DNA of 64,000 nt from NCBI RefSeq assembly GCF_018687715.1, contig NC_056764.1, positions 14,213,001 to 14,277,000 on the forward strand, in the 5' to 3' direction. A program made the position numbers and the translations under genes. A model generated the notes under the pieces. The model searched no databases. It had not been told where the DNA came from and saw only the letters and a list, made by a program, of their open reading frames with translations. Source of the DNA: Carya illinoinensis (taxonomy: Eukaryota; Streptophyta; Magnoliopsida; Fagales; Juglandaceae). Positions 1-11,410 of this stretch are shown piece by piece. Each line of letters opens with the position of its first letter. Within the stretch, counting starts at the first letter, position 1.

Positions 1-124
1 TGAAAAAAGTGAATTAATATGAAACCTACATGAAAAAAAACTAACTTTTTAATCGTGAACCCCACTCTTTTTCAAAGCGATTGAGCGGCGTTTGCATACT
101 CCACGACTATATGTAGCATTACTC
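1..124. mobile_element. MULE-like miniature element, right-hand part (family M1)
   Basis: The end of this piece (near 100-124) matches the termini of two complete 175-bp elements at 19392-19566 and 37923-38098. All share the CCCAC..TTTTTCAAA core and an end of the form ATGTAGCATTACTC. It is followed by tattctctt, the expected 9-bp target site, but the left end is outside the window so the duplication cannot be confirmed. Confidence 0.6.
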
Positions 125-331
125 TATTCTCTTTGTTTTTATAGTAGTTCTCAAAACACCCTTATGGGGGAGAACCGGATGTCTACTATAGAGCTAAACC
201 AACCATAAAGAATACTTGCTCAATGTGAATGACCTTTAAAAGGCCAAAACAAAAACAAAAAAAACCAACCCTTGAAAGCAAACTAGGGGAGAAAACATAT
301 GGTAGAGATAATTATTAGTTTCTGCCTGAAA

Positions 332-1287
332 CTACTGAAATATGGGAAGGTCGATGATTGGCTGCCTGCTTAAACTTAAAACCTCTCCCCCGACAGCAAC
401 AATGCTACTTGAGGCCCCTTCTGCGACACCGCTTGACATCTTAAAAAAGTAACTATGCCTGCCAAGGCAATTTTTTAGATCCCCACATAATACTATAAAA
501 CATTTCTTAACACATGGGTGACGGAAATATATATATACCATCGAGTATCTGCTGTCAATTCAGGATGGAAGGCAGTCCCTAGCAAGTTTCCCTGCCTTAC
601 AGCTACAATCACTTTCTTTTCAGACAATTTCTCCTGAAATAGGGTATGCGTAAACATAATGATTATGTATAAGTTAATAACATCAAAAGTTGATTAATTA
701 AATTAATATGATTCCTTTCAATGTGACTGCATTAATGGGCTAACAAATCATTATGCCGTACCAGTTCATGGGGGAAAAAATTAGAGAAACTGTGCCTATT
801 GGCTTTTCATTATCTAATCTGAGATCTATGAGCCGTCAATACCACTTTTGTAGCATGATTTAACGATTGTCCTATGGTTTGTTTTGAAAATGGGGAAAAG
901 TGTGCCAATTCCTACAACAGGAAATAAGATGTGATGCATGCTTATCTTTACTGTGCAATAAACAGCATATAGCTAGACAATTTTTTGAAGACAAATAAAA
1001 TATACTTTAGCGTATAAATTGAATAGCAGAATGAAGTTTGCTTTTCAAAGTATTGCCAGTCAAAAGATCATTATGGCAAGGAACATATAACAAACCTCTT
1101 GGTCTTCAACCTCAGCTCTTGAAGCCAACACCTTGTTTGATGGGACAGGACACTCAGCCAGCACTTGAACTTCCGGCCCTACTTCAAGGATTCCGGGAGC
1201 ACGGATGAATACTCCACGAAATGTCTCTGGACCACCTTCTTTAGAAGCAAGTTCAGGTACCGACAGCTCTGCCTCAAAGCTTTGAAT
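332..1287 (-). CDS. PDX2: PDX2, pyridoxal 5'-phosphate synthase glutaminase subunit, 3' exons only (copy 1)
   Basis: Three minus-strand exons are visible at 1096-1287, 539-633 and 332-458, joined by GT-AG introns in a continuous frame of 137 residues plus TAG. They encode the C-terminal half of the class I glutaminase PDX2: the stretch starting [20 protein letters not shown], then [15 protein letters not shown], which carries the family's catalytic His and Glu (HPE), and the end LPIFQ. In the family, PDX2 releases ammonia from glutamine for the PDX1 synthase in vitamin B6 synthesis. The exons with the catalytic Cys and oxyanion loop should lie at higher coordinates. I could not find them between 1288 and 5150, so this copy may be truncated, or its next intron may have been enlarged by insertions. 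A nearly identical copy lies at 62960-63913. Confidence 0.87.
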
Positions 1288-2513
1288 CTGAACAAACAAG
1301 AATTTCTTTAGATTAACAAGCATGGGTGAGAAACCCCATCAGCGGATGGTGATAATAAATTGACTCATGTGAGTACATAGGGTTTTCAAGTCAGTACCCC
1401 ATAAGCAGGACTATTAAAAAGTAATTCTATTAACAACAAACATTTAAGGCGTTTGATTCCATACATTATATAGCTTTTTTATTTTTTGATAAGTTATATA
1501 GCTTTTTTATTTATAAATGATTAAAACAACAAACACAAAGAAAACACTAAGGAAAACATAAACTAAAGAATATAAATCCACAATGAAAAGTCTTCATAAA
1601 TCCCTACAGAAGAGAAAACCATTATTAACTATTAGGTATCTAAAAAGAAATAAGATAGCTGTTTCAATGCTCTCTGCATTCTGTTTTAAACAAAGAATGC
1701 TTAGTTAATCTCTTTCTAACCACCTATGGCAAACCAGGACAATGAAAACTACTTTTCAAATTGAAGGCGCCACCAAAGTCATTACCAAGTTATTTGTCTC
1801 TTGTGTACACAGCCAGCTTCCTTGCACCAGAATTGGAAATATCTCACTCAACCACAAGGTGACAAAACCAGATGTTCCTTCCCTATATGTCCAATGTTGC
1901 AACATTTCTCTTCCTCCCAAAAATGGCATTCACAATACAATTTTAGGATTAAGGAACTCTTCTTCAGCTTCAATGTTGGCAAGTCTTTAGCACGTGTTAG
2001 TAATCCATACCACATGATAAGGCTGTAGAATGGGAATCTTCTTTAAAAACCAATTTCTCCACTGCATAAATATTGCATTACAGCAACTCCAAATATCAAT
2101 TACCAAAGAACATATTTGTCCCTACAATCAACTCAAGCTTCAAAACTTTCCCTCACTAGTGGCGATCTCCATTCCCGTGAACATCTTAGTGACCCTATAA
2201 AGTGGGTGAATGACATTAATCATACCCTTATCATCTAGCTCAAGATTGTCAAAGTTCATTTTCAATTTAGAATCAAGGGACTCACAAAGGTCTTCTTCAA
2301 GTTTTTATTGTTCTCACTCCTTAATTACCTTTGGACTTCTTTAGGACTCCACTTTTTCATAGAAACTGATTTTGAAGGACATTGAAAATACATATGGCCA
2401 AAGTATGACACTTTCAGAATTAGAACCACTACTTCCTTGGGATGAAAAATAATTATCATTTATAAGAACAATTAAAGAAATAATAAGACAAGTATTTTTG
2501 TTTGAAGCATAAG
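1288..2513. other. PDX2 intron or flank; no gene recognised
   Basis: The first 85 bases match the second PDX2 copy, which then runs out of the window. The rest is AT-rich. Reading frames at 1742-2028 show no recognisable domain. A minus-strand coding-like remnant begins near 2340 and is listed separately. Confidence 0.5.
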
Positions 2514-2517
2514 AATT

Positions 2518-2942
2518 AGGGCTTGTTTGGACACTTGGAGCATCTCAGAATTCAGTGAATAGTAGTGAAATGGTCTGTGAATAGTAGAGAAATGGTTTGA
2601 GTTAAGATGCTTTATTAGGTTTTGGTAAAGGAGAGAAAAATGGTTTAATATAATTTTTGTTTTGAAGTTTGGAAAAGTTCTATTATTTTTGAGTTTTATT
2701 TTGAAGTGTGTAAAAGTTGTAATGATTTTTTTTTTTTGTAAGTAAAAATTTATTAATGTCAATAGGCGTAGCCAAGTACATTGGATGTATACGAGAGAAA
2801 ACACCTAGTTGAGAGTAAAAGTTTGATTAGATGAAAAAATTGAATATTTGAAATTGAAAAATGTTTTGTGTTTGAGTGATGTTTGGAAAGGAAATTGTGA
2901 AAAGTTTTGAGAATTTCTTACCTCATCTCAACAAACATACCC
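2518..2942. mobile_element. Miniature element of the GAGATGAG type (family M4), with a nested insertion
   Basis: The block opens with GCTTGTTTGGACACTTGGAG and closes with CCTCATCTCAACAAACATAC, an inverted arrangement shared with elements at 20104, 32382 and 37345. The interior repeats GAATAGTAGTGAAATGG. A retroposed tail at 2727-2812 interrupts it and is flanked by imperfect repeats beginning gtaaaagtt, so it landed after this element. Confidence 0.5.
2727..2812 (-). mobile_element. LINE/SINE 3' tail, copy 1, nested
   Basis: A poly-T run (poly-A on the minus strand) is followed by aagtaaaaatttattaatg and CCAAGTACATTGGATGTATA. The same tail, with the core CCAAGTACAC-GG-GTATAC, recurs near 3008 and 4340 in the same orientation. 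Confidence 0.55.
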
Positions 2943-3004
2943 TTAGTGTGTGGCTTGTCTACTGACTTGCCCCAAATAGCATCCAAAACTGTTCTCTCCC
3001 TACT

Positions 3005-3150
3005 AATACATTTTTTTTTATAAGTAAGAAAGAGATATCTTAATTCATGAAAATGGGCAAGGCCCAAGTACACAGGGGGTATACAAAGAGCCTAGATACA
3101 AGCTAAGAGCTGCGAAAAGCAGCGTAGAGTTCATTGAACTCTCCCTACTA
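3005..3150 (-). mobile_element. LINE/SINE 3' tail, copy 2
   Basis: Poly-T, then ttataagtaagaaagagata, then GGCCCAAGTACACAGGGGGT, then a stretch (GCTGCGAAAAGCAGCG) matching the LINE fragment at 4340-5145. It is a short, 5'-truncated retrocopy of the same LINE family. Confidence 0.6.
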
Positions 3151-4339
3151 ATATTACTTACTCCAATCTACCTTTTAGCACGCAACCTGAATTGCATTAG
3201 CCATGGTATAAAGTCTTCTTGCAGCCAAAATAGAAGGAATATAAAACTTCAGTTATTGGCAATACTATAGAAATCATGAGCTCTCAATTCGAAGGAAATC
3301 TCAATCTCATAACTGAAATATAAAAATTCTTGCATACAATTCAACAGAATAACTTCCTTGCACCAACTGTGTGAATAGCAAGTGTGTCATTGATTGTAAT
3401 TACATAGTACAAGATGTTAAATCACCAATCGTGTCAAAAGCTTAAGTTAATGGGAAAATGTGAATTAAATTATTTAATTTCTTATTCTAACCCTTCTCTT
3501 CAGGTGTGGATCAAAATCTCAAGATGTGGGCCCATCTCATTGAAATCTCAAGAAGTATAGAGTCATAGTTTAAACTCAGTGGCTTTACTATGATAGCTTG
3601 ATAAATCACCAATTGCCGAAAAAGCTTAAATTGATGGGAGAGATTAATTTATTTATTGAATTTTATACTCTTAGACAAGGCAATGAGTCATTGCAACTTT
3701 CACATCTTCCTAGATTTAATAGCTGCATAATATGATGCTTACCACAAAATACTAGGTGTTCCTCTTAGTTTAACTTCCACAAAGTAGTGTTTTTTTTCTA
3801 TCTCCAATCAGACCATACCATCAAAAAAAGCTTTCCAAACTATGCAACCAGTGAAAAGGATTATAGGATAGGGAAATCAAAATAAAAGAACTGAGGCATT
3901 TGAAGCATTAGGGTTGTACTGACCAATACTAGAGGATCACAAATCTTGACTAGTAGCAATAGCCCTGGGCTTCTTACCATATATAACAACTGACAGTACC
4001 TCCATAAAAGTTCTAATCTCCTCCAAATTAGAGTTTAAAGATTTCAGGGTAACAGAAGGGTATTTACTTCACCTTTAATTTATGCAAAATATTCTTCACA
4101 GGTTCAAAATCTTCTGGGAAAGTATCAAACGTGGCAACAAATCCATGCAAGTCAGCATTGTGATGGACTAGAAAAAGATACAGCAAGAGTCTTCTAGTAG
4201 GATCTTTGCTTCGCTTAGATAACAAATTTACATAGAAAAGACTTTAAGAAATCTGTTTATGTGTTTTGCGATGACCTTTAGGCCAGATAGTTGAGGGTTT
4301 AGGTCTAGGATCTATCAAACAATGTCACTGGTACTTGTA

Positions 4340-5145
4340 TAAAGATTTTTATTTTTATTTTATAAGAAGAATTTTATTGATCCACATAATTAGGCAGGGC
4401 CCAAGTACACAGGAAGTATACAAGAGATGAACCTAATTACAAGCTAAGCGCTGTGAAAAACAACATAAAAGTCATTAAAACTAGTCTCATTCAATACAAT
4501 AGCCGAAGCCCAAAGTAACAATGTATGAAAGAAAAAGTTCCCGAACCCTCCTATTGAATGTTCCCTATTATCAAAATGACCATTCCTCTCGTTCCAAGTG
4601 CAACACATTAAACATAAAGGCACCATCTTCCAAACAGCCGCGATTTGATGATTGCCCCGAATACCTCTCCAACATGACAATAAATCTACTACCCTCCTAG
4701 GCATTACCCATGCGATACCAAGCCTTGCAAAGATTTCATCCCATAAAGCCTTAACCACATCACAGGGAAGAAGAAGATAATCCGCCGATTCTTCATCTCT
4801 TTTACACATAAAACATCAATTGATTATAAAAAGATCACACTTTCTCAGCTTATCAATAGTCAAATTTTTCCATGGGAGGCCAGCTAGCCAAAGAAAGCAA
4901 TCTTAAGAGGAACATTACTCCTCCAAATGCTCTTCCACAGGAAGACAATGGAAGAATGGGTCGACATAACCTTATAAAAGGATCTGACCGAGAAGTTCTT
5001 GTTCCCCGAATAGGACCAAAGCAACCTGTCCTCCTCTCCAGCCTTTAAATTCAGCGCATATAATGCACTGTAAAGTTCAGTAATATCCCTCACCTCCCAA
5101 TCCTGGAAAGCTCTAACAAACTCCACAGACCATTGGAGAGAACTA
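4340..5145 (-). pseudogene. LINE fragment: C-terminal zinc-binding region of a reverse transcriptase
   Basis: On the minus strand the frame beginning QWSVEFVRAFQDWEVRDITE and continuing through LWSYSGNKNFSVRSFYKVMS and RSNVPLKIAFFG is the zf-RVT region typical of plant LINE ORF2 proteins. After a short gap it resumes with CKRDEESADYLLLPCD and a WNERN-type end. The 3' end is AT-rich and carries the tail shared with 2727 and 3005. The reverse transcriptase and endonuclease portions are absent. The 5' side stops at 5125-5150, where the CACTA coding sequence on the opposite strand begins, so both elements are truncated at one junction. Confidence 0.75.
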
Positions 5146-5154
5146 CTTGAATTT

Positions 5155-8100
5155 TTGAATGAGTTGCTCCCACCAGGAGCATCATTTCCTAAAAATACGT
5201 ACGAGGCGAAGAAGTACATGAATGAGTTAGGTCTTGGATACGAGAAGATCTTAGTATGTCCCAATGGTTGTATGTTATTTTGGAAGGACAATGAGAATCT
5301 GGAAACATGCGTGGTATGCGGAGCGTCAAAATGGAAGCAAAAAGAGTCTATGGATGATAGGTCTAGGAAAGGTAAAAGAAGTCCAGCTAAAATATTACGG
5401 TGGTTTCCGTTAAAGACAAGGTTGCAAAGGCTTTTTATGTCATCGAAAACTTCTTCACAAATGAAATGGCATTATATAGGCCGCAGTAATGATGGGGTAC
5501 TAAGGCATCCAGCAAATGGCATGGCTTGGAAGACGTTTGATTCACAATATGATGATTTTGCCTCTGACCCCCGCAATGTTAGGCTTGGTTTATCTGCAGA
5601 TGGCTTTAATCCTTTTGGAAACATGAGCATTTCCTATAGTACTTGGCCGGTTATGTTGGTACCTTACAATTTACCTCCTTGGATGTGCATGAAACGATCA
5701 AGTTTCATGCTATCGTTGATTATACCAGGACCTTCATCACCTTCAATGAATATAGATGTATACTTAGAGCCTCTAATATCAGAATTAAAGGAATTATGGG
5801 AGGTTGGAGCACCAACCTATGATGTTTGCTCCAAAGAGATCTTCACAATGTGGGCGGTTTTAATGTGGACGATAAATGATTTTCCTGCGTATGGTGATTT
5901 GTCTGGGTGGAGTACGAAAGGTCGTTTAGCATGTCCTTGTTGTATGGGTAACACACGATCTAGATGGCTGAAACATGGAAAAAAGTTTTCCTATATGGGG
6001 CATAGACGATTCTTGCCAAGTGATCATAGGTGGAGAATGATGGCAAAAACATTTGATAGGACACGAGAAATTGATCCTTCACCTACTATGCCAACACCTG
6101 ATGAAATTTTGGAATAGTTAGATGATTTAAATTGCAATGATAGAACAGATCGTAAAAGAAAAAGAGTTTTGGGGTCAACTAATGTTAAGGAACACTCATG
6201 GAAGAAACGTAGTATTTTCTTTAGTTTGCCTTACTGGAAAGATAATTTATTGCGTCATAATCTTGATGTGATGCACATAGAAAAAAATGTGGTGGATAAC
6301 ATTGTCAGCACACTGTTGAATATTGATACAAAATCAAAGGATGGCATAAAGGCACGCCTTGACTTACAAGAGATGGGTTTGAGACCACAACTTCATCCGG
6401 TTATAACAGCTGCAGAGAAGACATATTTGCCTCCAGCTATTTTCACAATGAGTAACAAAGAGAAAGAAGACTTATTGAAGGTTATACAAAATGTAAAAGT
6501 ACCAGACGGTTATTCTTCAAATGTTTCACGTTGTGTCAAGCTTCAACACCGTACTATAGTGGGCATGAAGAGTCATGATTGCCACATACTGATGCAACAA
6601 CTCCTGTCAATTGCATTACGTGGGTCATTACCTAAGAAGGTAATAGAACCATTAATCGAGCTATCTGGATTCTTCAGGGGAATTTGTTCCAAAACATTGC
6701 GGCTTGAAGATTTGGACCGATTGGAATCTAGAATACCTTACATATTGTGCCAATTAGAAATGATACTTCCGCCATCATTTTTCACGGTTATGGTGCACTT
6801 GACCGTACATTTAGTTGCAGAATGTAAGCTTGGAGGACCTGTTCATTATCGATGGATGTATCCCGTTGAAAGGTATGGTATAGTTATTGAATTAAAAACA
6901 CATAAATATCAGTTGAATGAGATTTTAAAAAAAAAATAGTAAAAGTCATCTAATGATTTATGTGGTAGGTACCTACACCGACTTAAGTTTCATGTGCGTA
7001 ACAAAGCTGCACGAGAAGGTTCCATTGCTGAAGGGTATTTGTTGGAGGAATTATTGACGTTTTGTTCTTGTTATTTAGAATCCGCTCAAACGGTTTTCAA
7101 TAGACCGTCTAGAAACCTGGATGATTCTAAAGGGAAAGTAATTGACGTCCGACTCGATTTTACATCGTGGACCCAAGCACATCGCTATATTCTCTTCAAC
7201 TCTGACGATTTCACTCCATTCCGCATGTGAGTTGCAATGCTTAATACGTACGAATCAAATTATGTTTCATTTATATTTGTGTAATTATAACATACATTTG
7301 TGATGTCGTGAACATATATAGGATGCACTTGGAAATAATACGGAATACAGTTGATGGGAATCATTTATCGAATGATGAATTACAGAAGAGGCACGAAGAC
7401 CAATTTTGTAATTGGTTCCAAGACTATGTAAGGATTACACCTAAGACCAATTTTATTATGCCTCTGTAGCTTTTTTTCGTCATTTTAATCAATGCTAATA
7501 ATCCAACCTTTCAGGTAATGAAAATGGATGACAATGGAAGAAGTGAATTGGGCCATAAAGTCTTAATGCATTCTAAAGGTCCCATGCAAGTTGCCAAAGA
7601 ATTTAAGCGATTTGTCATTAATGGCACAAAATTTCGCACTAGGAATTATGAAAATGGGAAGAAAACTCAGAATTGTGGTGTTAGTGTATGTACTGATCAA
7701 GATGGCCCTGCTTGGTATGGCCAATTAACACGCATAATTGAGGTTATGTATTATGATGGGTCCCGATATGTGTTATTCAAATGTGATTGGGCAGACGTTG
7801 CTCGGGGTAGAGGTTTGAAGGTGGACGAGTTTGGCTTTACTCTTGTAAATTTTTCTCATTTAGTACACACTGGTAGTCGGATAACTGATGATCCGTTTGT
7901 TTTATCTTCCCAAGTATCTCAAGTATTTTATGTGGCAGATGAAAGATGCCCAAATTGGGTTGTGGTTGTTAAGACAAAACCAAGAGACGTGTATGACACT
8001 GGTGAAGAGGAAGTGACTGACGATGATGAGGATGAATATTTAGTCAACGAATATTGTATTAACACTTCCAACCATGAAGCTATTGAACCCGGTATTGACG

Positions 8101-8156
8101 ATGTTGTGTGGACACGAAATGATATAGATGGAATGACGATCGAAACTCCCCAATAG
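5155..8156 (+). pseudogene. CACTA tnp2-type transposase (TNPD-like), one in-frame stop
   Basis: Best model: exons up to 6872, 6969-7226, 7322-7427 and 7515-8156, all GT-AG, in one consistent frame. The first exon holds the tnp2 (Transposase_21) region: LGLGYEKILVCPNGCMLFWK, CVVCGASKWK, then ACPCC and HNLDVMHIEKNVVDN, which are strongly conserved in the family. DUF4218 follows (LRLEDLDRLESRIPYILCQL and PVHYRWMYPVER split by intron 1), and DUF4216 lies in the last exon (VGSR.ITDDPFVLSSQVSQVFYV-type block). The protein would bind and cut element ends. The only clear lesion is TAG at 6115-6117 (EILE*LDDL), a likely C-to-T change of CAG. The N-terminal Transpos_assoc region is missing. ATG 5155 is probably internal, because open frame continues a few codons upstream. 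Confidence 0.82.
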
Positions 8157-8292
8157 TGTTGAGTAAGAAATATATAATTTTAGACTATTTAACATGATAT
8201 CTCTTATCACATAAGTCTATCTCATATCATGCTCTAAATATTATTATTTCTATTGATTTGCATATATGTAAATTTATTTTTGTATAGGTACA

Positions 8293-10379
8293 ATGGGTCC
8301 AAAAAAGAAGGCAAAGATGTCCATACCACAGTTGCGAAGACAATCTACAAGACTACAAGCTGTCCATAGTGAGACACAATCTGATAGGGCAGCCCATTCA
8401 TTACCCTCTGTCGATGGGCCACCCCTTTCCGTTGATAGGATGGTGGAGTCACCACCTTCTATAGATTGTCCTTCCCAACCATCATTATCTTCACAGCAAG
8501 GGACCCAACCTCCTATAGAACCATCATTATCTTCACAGCAAGGGACCCAACCTTCTATAGATTGTCCTTCCCAACCATCACCATCTTACCAGCAAGGGAC
8601 CCAACCTTCTACATCGAGCCAAATGGAAGGCCAACTATCCACACACATGGAGATGAGCAGAGAGACTGAGCCATGCACATCTGTACCAATAGCACCTAGT
8701 TCGGAAGCAGAAAATGTCGATATGTGTTCTGACAATGGAGATCGCTTTCTCATCATCGTTGGTATGTTTTTGTTTTTCTTACTTATTATTTATTTCACAA
8801 TGACTGCAGATTTACGAAATACTAACACTGTAACTAAATCTATTTTTGCAGATAGTAATGAAGATCGAGTAAAGAGATTATTGCACTCTATTCATGACAT
8901 TTGGCATCTTCCAGAAGGGGAGAGAATTGAAATGGAGCTCAACAATCTTGGTCAGCCCATCAAAAAGCAAGACTCAAAGGTGGTAAGGTTTGGTGGTCTG
9001 ATAGCGAGAAGTAATAAGTTGGTTCCGATAATTTACAAAGATTGGAGGTCAGTACCTAAAACCATAAAGGAGGAAGCGTGGGGTCTTATAAAGGTATATA
9101 TGATTTTTCATATTTAAATATTATTATTATTTAAATAGGTATATTTTGAAAATTTTGTTAGAAAGCTAGTTACTCACTTGTGTAAATTTATTTTGACTGT
9201 AGGGCAAGTTTAAAGTTCCTGATGACAAATTGGATGTATTCAAAAAATGGATACTAAAGGACTTGGGAAAGAAATGGAAAGACTATAAGCATGAATTGAA
9301 GAAAAAGCTACTTAATGAAAAAGACACATCTGCAGCACAAGTTGTGGCAAGGGCAAGTCCCGATATGGTGGACTTAGAGCAACTAGCAGAGTTGGCCAAT
9401 CTCTGGTTTGATCCAGAATATATGGTAACAATGCGTGTATTTCTATTATAGATTTATAAAGTCAACCAACTAGTTATTTTAATTATAATTCTCATAATAT
9501 TTTACATGTTGCAGTCCAAATGTAATAAAAACAAGGAGTGTCGTAAGAAGCAGGTGGTTGTTCATAGCGGAGGATCAAAAAGTTTAACAAGATATGCCCA
9601 TGATATGGTATTTATTTATTTAATATTTATTTATTGTTGAATATTTGTTAGTTCTTTGTTTTCGATATATGTGTTTAATCTAAAATATTGGACGTAGAAA
9701 AAATCAACTGGGGCAATGCCAAGTCGAGCCCAGCTGTTTGTCAAGACCCATAAGAAAAAAGGATGGCACACACTACAATGATGACACGAGGAAGAAAGTG
9801 GTATGTTTATTTTCAAATTTATAACTTTTTTAATTTTAAAGGATTTATAAATGAAGAATAATGTGTATTTTTTATTATCTATTACAGGTTGAGATGGAGG
9901 AACTTTTAACACAGGACACGAATTCTATAGACATGGGGTCTAGAGGAACCATGACTTGGGCATCAGATGATGTTTATTCAAAAGTCATGGGACCAGAACG
10001 GCCTGGACGTGTGCGTGGTTTGGGTTTTGGGCCAACCCCTACAAAGCAAACTTGTCAACATTCACTACCGACTTCAAACCAAGAAGATGGTGTATCAAAG
10101 GAAGAGTTTGAGAAAATGCGTAACGAATTAGCTGAATTACGGAACTTAGTAAACACATTCGTGCATGCACAGGTGAGCACCCCACATATGTTTAGTTGAT
10201 ATAAATCAACCTTCTATTGAAATTTTTGGACCCTCATTTGAATTTATATTCAGGCTTCAGGACAAAATCGAAAAGAGAATGAAGAGGAAGAGAAAGATGA
10301 AGAAGAGGAAAATTCTGAAGAGGAAGAAGATCAGGAGGAAGATGAAGAAGAGGAAGAGAATGAAGAGGACGATGATTGA
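8293..10379 (+). pseudogene. CACTA TNPA-like protein (plant transposase Ptta/En/Spm family), one frameshift
   Basis: Seven exons fit: 8293-8761, 8852-9093, 9203-9424, 9515-9607, 9698-9800, 9888-10172 and 10254-10379, each bounded by GT-AG. The start MGPKKKAKM is basic. A Ser/Pro/Gln repeat region follows, then the Ptta/En/Spm domain from about VRFGGLIARS through KEEAWGLIKGKF, KKWKDYKHELKK and THKKKG. The C-terminus has a coiled-coil-like EEFEKMRNELAELRNLVNTF segment and a long Glu/Asp tail. Proteins of this class bind the subterminal repeats. One extra G at 9761-9762 shifts the frame in exon 5; it is otherwise open. The reading frame passes through intron 1, so that intron could be mistaken for coding sequence. 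Confidence 0.75.
8455..8620 (+). repeat. In-gene tandem repeat encoding PSLSSQQGTQP units
   Basis: Three copies of a roughly 45-57 bp unit encode variants of PSLSSQQGTQPxI, two of them preceded by DCPSQ. Repeat length is a multiple of three, so frame is kept. The region is a flexible linker ahead of the conserved domain. Confidence 0.8.
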
Positions 10380-10859
10380 GGGATTATAAGTGAGACTATA
10401 ATTGAGACTATATTTATGGTATTTGCAATATATCGACATTTGCTTTGTTTTGGTGGTATTCACAACTTTCCTTAATTGAGACTATATTTATGGTTATGCC
10501 ATATATCGACGTTTGCTATGTTTTGTTAAGTTGGAATTAGGATGAATTATGAAATTAAAGGAGAAGTGTTGGATTATGCATTATTTTTACTACTCTTGTT
10601 GGAAGTTGTGAATCTTAGTATGATGTTTAACATATCTTGTCATAAAGTTTGCAAGCACCACACACTTTTTTTAAAAAAAGAATAAATATAAGATCCATAT
10701 TAAAAGATTAAATTTTAAATAATAGACTCTATTGTTTTCAAAAGAAATATTGTACGAGACTTGCACAATTTTTAGGTGTATTTTCGTATCATTTAAATAA
10801 GTTATTTTATTTTATTTTATTTATTTTATTACCAATAAATCTATAATAGTTTTACCGAC

Positions 10860-11410
10860 ATTTCATTGATCAAATTTTGACATTTTATAAGCGCCGCCAA
10901 TGTATATAATTATTTCCGGCGTAACAATATAAACGCCGGCGTAAAATTAACCAATGGCCAGCATTTATTTAAACGATATAAACGTTGAAAAACTCAATAC
11001 TTTGTCGGCGTAAACTCTATCAATTGTCGGCATTTTGTGAAACGCCGCTGATATTATATGTTATTACCGCCGGTATATTAGAAACGCCGACAAACACGGT
11101 TAATATAACGGCGTATAATTAATAAATTATTGGCATTTGTTTAAACGCCAACAAAAAAAAATATTATTACCAGCGTAACAATATAAATGCCGCCAACGTC
11201 ATTAATGTCCCGGCGCATCATTACTATATTGGCGGCGTTGTTATATACGCCGCCAACGCCATAAATTATTACCGAAGTAAAAATTTAAACGCCAGGAAGT
11301 TCAATAATTTACTGGCGGAAAAATTATTCGCCGAAAAATTTATATATCTACTGGCGCATAAACAAACGCCGTGCTTATAAACGCCGCCAATTTAGCCTTT
11401 TTTTGTAGTG
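10860..11410 (+). repeat. CACTA subterminal repeats and 3' terminal inverted end
   Basis: About 20 short motifs of the type AACGCCGGCG, GGCGGCGTTT, CGGCGTAA and CGGCATTT, in both orientations, stand out from AT-rich surroundings. They stop exactly at the terminal TTTTTTTGTAGTG. In En/Spm such motifs are the binding sites of the TNPA protein; here that role is inferred. Confidence 0.8.

Larger units (their letters stand above)
2150..4240 (-). pseudogene. Unidentified decayed coding fragments
   Basis: Three minus-strand stretches read like eroded exons of ordinary protein. Segment 4240-4064 contains SKDPTRRLLLYLFLVHHNAD and ends at a stop at 4064-4066. Segment 4030-3910 contains EEIRTFMEVLSVVIYGKKPR. 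Segment 2340-2150 contains SLDSKLKMNFDNLELDDKGM. They share strand and order but are separated by repeats (2518-2942, 3005-3150), and no continuous splice model joins them. I do not recognise the protein. They could be remnants of one gene upstream of PDX2 or of different retrocopies. Confidence 0.4.
5146..11410 (+). mobile_element. CACTA (En/Spm) DNA transposon, 5'-truncated
   Basis: The element carries two genes in the order usual for plant CACTA elements: a tnp2-type transposase and a TNPA-like (Ptta/En/Spm family) protein. These are followed by a kilobase of noncoding DNA with many GC-rich subterminal repeats. The 3' end reads TTTTTTTGTAGTG at 11410, the inverted form of CACTACAAAAAAA. 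No matching 5' CACTA end was found upstream; the left boundary is a junction with a LINE fragment. Without its 5' terminus and with broken genes it should be immobile on its own. Confidence 0.85.

Noticed and set aside
2472..2804. A 110-codon minus-strand frame
   Set aside because: It crosses the junction of a miniature element and a nested LINE tail, so it cannot be a gene.
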